Notes under the pieces: generated by a model
What the model was told of the DNA's origin: nothing
Databases searched by the model: none
What the model saw: the letters and a program-made list of their open reading frames with translations, nothing else
Shown here: positions 61,064 through 64,000 of the stretch, one piece after another
How positions within the stretch are numbered: position 1 is the stretch's first letter
How the letters are laid out: the number at the start of each line of letters is the position of its first letter
Assembly (NCBI GenBank): GCA_965227645.1
Contig: OZ245773.1
Coordinates: 3,968,001 to 4,032,000 of the forward strand
Direction: 5' to 3'
Source of the DNA: Flavimaribacter sp024343425
Lineage (GTDB): Bacteria; Pseudomonadota; Alphaproteobacteria; Rhizobiales; Rhizobiaceae
DNA: 64,000 nucleotides
Translations under genes and position numbers: made by a program

Positions 61064-61091
61064 GTACAAAAACATTTGTACTTTCGTACAA
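61064..61091. promoter_or_regulatory. Triple GTACAA half-site operator ahead of dctP
   Basis: GTACAAA (61064-61070), TTTGTAC (61075-61081) and GTACAA (61086-61091) alternate in orientation with their starts exactly 11 bp apart, giving two overlapping dyads (GTACAAA-N4-TTTGTAC and TTGTAC-N4-GTACAA). It is in the 159-bp gap between the dehydrogenase and dctP. GntR-family regulators of organic-acid catabolism use such TTGTAC...GTACAA sites. No regulator gene is adjacent. Confidence 0.65.
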
Positions 61092-61205
61092 TTTCGTTAA
61101 TTTCGGCGACGTGTAAAAGTGGGAGACAGCCCGATTGTATCAGGATTTAAGATTTATACGCTTCTGCTAATGTAAGTTCAAAAGTGTCAAAATGGGAGGA
61201 AACCA

Positions 61206-62249
61206 ATGCGATTGACCAAATCAATCAAGACACTCGCCGCTGCGTCCGTTGTCGCCATCATGGCGGCTCCGGGAGCCATGGCGCAGGAATACACCTTCAA
61301 ACTTCACCACCTTCTCGGCGCCAAGGCGCCCGCGCAAACCCAGATGCTCGAGCCCTGGGCCAAGCAGGTCGAGGAAAATTCCGGCGGCAAGGTCAAGATC
61401 GAGATCTATCCCGCCATGTCGCTCGGCGGTCGTCCTCCGGAACTTGTCGGCCAGGCCCGCGACGGCGTTGTCGATCTGATCTGGACGGTCAACGGATACA
61501 CGCCAGGCCTGTTTCCGCGCACGGAAGTGATGGAACTGCCGTTTGTCTACGTGAACGACCCGGTCGCCGCCAATCTGGCGCTCTATGACATGTTCGAGGA
61601 TGACCTGAAGGACGAGTACAAGGGCCTTGAAGTCATGTTCCTGCATGTTCATGCCGGTCAGGCGATCCACATGCGTGACAAGGAAGTGCGCAAGCCCGAG
61701 GATCTGGAAGGCATGAAGATGCGCATTCCGACCCGCACAGGCGCATGGATCATCGAGGCGCTGGGCGCTGCGCCAGCGGCCATGCCGGTGCCGGAACTGC
61801 CGCAGGCGCTCTCCAAGGGCGTCGTCGACGGCGCCTTCATTCCCTGGGAAATCATTCCTCCGCTGAAGATACAGGACCAGACCCAGTATCAGATCGAAGG
61901 CGCGGACATGGCCCGGTTCGGAACGACGACGTTCCAGGTCTCGATGAACAAGGATCGCTGGGACAGCCTTCCCGACGACATCAAGAAGGCCTTCAAGGAT
62001 GCGTCCGGGCCGGAATGGTGGGCGGAAGTCGGAGAAATCTGGCGTAATTCCGACAACTTCGGCATCAAGATCGCCGTCGATGCGGGCAACGAGCATATCG
62101 TGCTCACAGAAGAGGAAACCGCCGCCTTCCGCGAAAAGCTGGAGCCGGTCGTCGACCGCTGGGTCGAGGAAGTGAGCGCGCAGGGTATCGATGGCGCCGG
62201 CCTCGTCGAGAAGGCCCGGACACTCATCGACCAGCACAGCCAGAACTAG
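61206..62249 (+). CDS. TRAP transporter solute-binding protein DctP
   Basis: A 347-aa periplasmic binding protein. Signal peptide about residues 1-26 ending GAMAQ, then EYTFKLHHLLGAKAPAQTQ, QVEENSGGKVKIEIYPAMSL, GMKMRIPTRTGAWIIEALGA (the conserved Arg region contacting the ligand carboxylate) and QALSKGVVDGAFIPWE. TRAP binding proteins take up carboxylates such as C4-dicarboxylates, ectoine or sialic acid; the exact one is unknown here. GGAGG at 61195-61199 sets the start. First gene of dctP-dctQ-dctM. Confidence 0.95.
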   Translation: MRLTKSIKTLAAASVVAIMAAPGAMAQEYTFKLHHLLGAKAPAQTQMLEPWAKQVEENSGGKVKIEIYPAMSLGGRPPELVGQARDGVVDLIWTVNGYTPGLFPRTEVMELPFVYVNDPVAANLALYDMFEDDLKDEYKGLEVMFLHVHAGQAIHMRDKEVRKPEDLEGMKMRIPTRTGAWIIEALGAAPAAMPVPELPQALSKGVVDGAFIPWEIIPPLKIQDQTQYQIEGADMARFGTTTFQVSMNKDRWDSLPDDIKKAFKDASGPEWWAEVGEIWRNSDNFGIKIAVDAGNEHIVLTEEETAAFREKLEPVVDRWVEEVSAQGIDGAGLVEKARTLIDQHSQN

Positions 62250-62250
62250 C

Positions 62251-62769
62251 GTGACGGCAGACGAAAAAGGCGGCGCCGGCCCGATCGGCGCCGCTCGCAA
62301 AATCATTCATGGCTGGGCTCTGCTGGGCGGCTGCGTTCTTCTCGCTGTCGTCGCGATGAACATGATTTCCGTTGTCGGCAGCGTCGTGTGGAAGCCGTTT
62401 CCAGGCGATTTCGAGATGACCGAGGTCGGCGTGGCGATAGCCGCTTTCTCCTTTCTGCCCTATTGCCAACTCACCTACAGCAATGTGACCGCAGACATTT
62501 TCACGTCTCGCGCCTCGCCGCGCACGATCGCATTTCTGACCATGATCGCCTCGATCGTCGCGCTGCTCTTCAGCCTGCTTCTATGCTGGAGAATGTTCGA
62601 CGGCATGCTCGATCAGAAGGAATATGGCTACACGACAGCCATTCTGCAGTTCCAGCACTGGATGGCCTTCATCCCTTTTCTGATCTCGCTGGCCCTGCTT
62701 GCCATCGCCGCCCTGATCACTTTTGGCGAGAACGCGGCAGCGCTCGCGGGGAAGACATTAGATGACTGA
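62251..62769 (+). CDS. TRAP transporter small permease DctQ
   Basis: A 172-aa membrane protein with four hydrophobic segments (about residues 25-45, 60-80, 90-112 and 140-160), the DctQ pattern; PGDFEMTEVGVAIAAFSFLPYCQ is typical. It forms the membrane complex with DctM. The start is a GTG at 62251, one base after the dctP stop. The longer frame back to 62191 overlaps dctP. It overlaps dctM by 8 bp. Confidence 0.9.
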   Translation: MTADEKGGAGPIGAARKIIHGWALLGGCVLLAVVAMNMISVVGSVVWKPFPGDFEMTEVGVAIAAFSFLPYCQLTYSNVTADIFTSRASPRTIAFLTMIASIVALLFSLLLCWRMFDGMLDQKEYGYTTAILQFQHWMAFIPFLISLALLAIAALITFGENAAALAGKTLDD

Positions 62770-64000
62770 GGCAATCTCTCTCGGCGTCGGCAGCCTTGTC
62801 GTCCTTGTCGCGCTGATTGCGCTGCGCATGCCGATCGCCTATGCGATGATCCTCGTGGGCGGCGTCGGCATCGCCATCGTCAACGGACCGTCGCTGCTGA
62901 TGAACCAGCTCAAGACGCTGGCCTATGGGCAATTCTCGATCTACGATCTTTCGGTCGTACCGATGTTCGTTCTCATGGGCGCGCTGGCCGCCAAGGCGGG
63001 GTTGAGCCAGGCCCTGTTCCGGGCGGCGAACGCCTGGCTCGGGCGATTGCGCGGCGGCACGGCGATGGCCGCGATCGCGGCTTGCGCGGGCTTCGGCGCC
63101 GTTTGCGGCTCGTCGCTCGCGACCGCCTCCACCATGGGCCGCGTGGCCTTGCCGGAACTGCAGCGTTACAATTATTCCGGCGCGCTGGCCACGGGCACGC
63201 TCGCCGCCGGAGGCGTTCTCGGCATCCTTATTCCGCCCTCGGTCGTCCTGATCATCTACGCGATCATCGTCGAAGCCAACATCGTCACCATGTTCATGGC
63301 CGCCTTCATTCCGGGCATCCTGGCGGTGATCCTGTTCCTGTTGACGATCGCTATCTATGTGGTCGTCGTTCCCGATTCCGGACCCGCCGGCGGCGCCAGC
63401 GACAGAAGCGAATTCGTGCGCGCGACGCTCGGCGTCATTCCCGTGCTGATTATTTTCGGCCTGGTCATCGGCGGAATTTACGCGGGCCTGTTCAACCCGA
63501 CGCCGGCGGCGGCCGTCGGAGTGACGCTAGTCTGGCTCTATGGCGCATTGCAGCGCAAGATCAGCCTTGGCGACATAAAGGACGCCTTGAAGGAAACAGC
63601 CGGCACCAGCGGCATGATCTATCTGATCCTGCTCGGCGCGGAACTTTTGAAGATCTTCATGTCGCGGATCAACCTTCCGCAGGCGACGGCGGAATGGATT
63701 TCCACGTCCGGTCTGACGCCGATGACCGTGATGGTGCTGCTCCTGATCGCGTTGATCCTGCTCGGCTGCCTGATGGACAGCCTGTCGATGATCCTGCTGG
63801 TGATCCCGTTTTTCTGGCCCGTGCTGATGGAGATCAACGGCGGCATCTATCAGGGAGCCGACGGCGCCGGGTTCGGCATGAGCACGGAAGATCTGAAGAT
63901 CTGGTTCGGGATCCTCGCGCTCATAGTGGTTGAACTGGGGCTGATTACGCCGCCCGTGGGGATGAATGTGTTCGTCATTTCCGCGCTGGCGAAGAATGTT
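62762..64000 (+). CDS. TRAP transporter large permease DctM (partial, runs off the window)
   Basis: The first 413 residues of the 12-helix DctM subunit, which carries out Na+-driven solute transport. Marks: LRMPIAYAMILVGGVGIAI, YDLSVVPMFVLMGALAAKAG, FGAVCGSSLATASTMGRVAL, GTLAAGGVLGILIPPSVVLI and GCLMDSLSMILLVIPFFWP, all DctM signature blocks. The ATG at 62762 lies inside the dctQ end (8-bp overlap). The usual length is about 425-430 aa, so only a few residues and the stop lie beyond the window. Confidence 0.94.
   Translation, partial: MTEAISLGVGSLVVLVALIALRMPIAYAMILVGGVGIAIVNGPSLLMNQLKTLAYGQFSIYDLSVVPMFVLMGALAAKAGLSQALFRAANAWLGRLRGGTAMAAIAACAGFGAVCGSSLATASTMGRVALPELQRYNYSGALATGTLAAGGVLGILIPPSVVLIIYAIIVEANIVTMFMAAFIPGILAVILFLLTIAIYVVVVPDSGPAGGASDRSEFVRATLGVIPVLIIFGLVIGGIYAGLFNPTPAAAVGVTLVWLYGALQRKISLGDIKDALKETAGTSGMIYLILLGAELLKIFMSRINLPQATAEWISTSGLTPMTVMVLLLIALILLGCLMDSLSMILLVIPFFWPVLMEINGGIYQGADGAGFGMSTEDLKIWFGILALIVVELGLITPPVGMNVFVISALAKNV

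Overview
The window is a GC-rich chromosomal segment from an alphaproteobacterium, most likely a member of the Hyphomicrobiales (rhizobial lineage, Rhizobiaceae/Phyllobacteriaceae-like). Supporting signs are the lipid A/Kdo block lpxK-waaA-DUF374 acyltransferase-DUF4170-bisphosphatase-pmbA, a short HisG with a HisZ partner next to an alpha-type HisRS, a CIRCE-controlled groESL with an RpoH-like promoter, a MutL carrying its own endonuclease motif, and an LsrB/VtlR-like LysR regulator beside a DUF1127 small protein. The genus cannot be fixed from the sequence alone. I saw no rRNA, tRNA, CRISPR array, prophage or complete insertion sequence.

Layout. 1-1.9 kb: the end of a Crp/Fnr-type regulator and an FAD aromatic monooxygenase. 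2-9.8 kb: mutL and DUF2093 face a minus-strand envelope block (lpxK, waaA, acyltransferase, DUF4170, inositol-phosphatase-family enzyme, pmbA). 10-11.8 kb: a Kef-type antiporter. 11.8-21.4 kb: a self-contained catabolic locus in which a glutamine-synthetase-like ligase and an RpiR regulator diverge from three hydrolases (N-formylglutamate amidohydrolase family, isochorismatase family, M20) and a complete Liv-type ABC importer. The repeated operator sits between the two arms. 21.5-34.7 kb: MATE exporter, patatin, rsmD, rluB, tadA, a lipoprotein, ileS, ribF, a HAD phosphatase and groESL. 34.7-42.4 kb: a small exported protein, a glutathione transferase, DoxX, two L,D-transpeptidases, tag and hisS-hisZ-hisG. 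42.4-47.9 kb: glcDEF, split by a membrane-protein gene, with a divergent LysR. 48-53.7 kb: class I amidotransferase, LysE exporter, rsmE, gshA and several poorly known genes. 53.7-59.1 kb: DUF1127 and LysR pair, xseA, mprF. 59.1-60 kb: a higBA toxin-antitoxin pair next to an antitoxin remnant. 60.1-64 kb: a dehydrogenase and a TRAP transporter (dctP-dctQ-dctM, the last cut by the window end).

The parts most worth a second look are these. (1) The 9.6 kb amide/peptide utilisation locus, whose substrate I cannot name. (2) A pair of head-to-head palindromic elements between ileS and ribF (30346-30512) with covarying stems, equal 24-nt loops sharing sequence blocks, and the ribF stop codon inside the second element. 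(3) A stand-alone protein resembling only the membrane-anchored periplasmic part of FtsH. (4) A DUF937-like protein with three copies of an aromatic/Met motif. (5) The VtlR/LsrB-like regulator facing a DUF1127 gene. (6) A triple GTACAA operator ahead of the TRAP transporter. Convergent genes are very tightly packed: three pairs meet stop-to-stop in the palindrome TGATCA.
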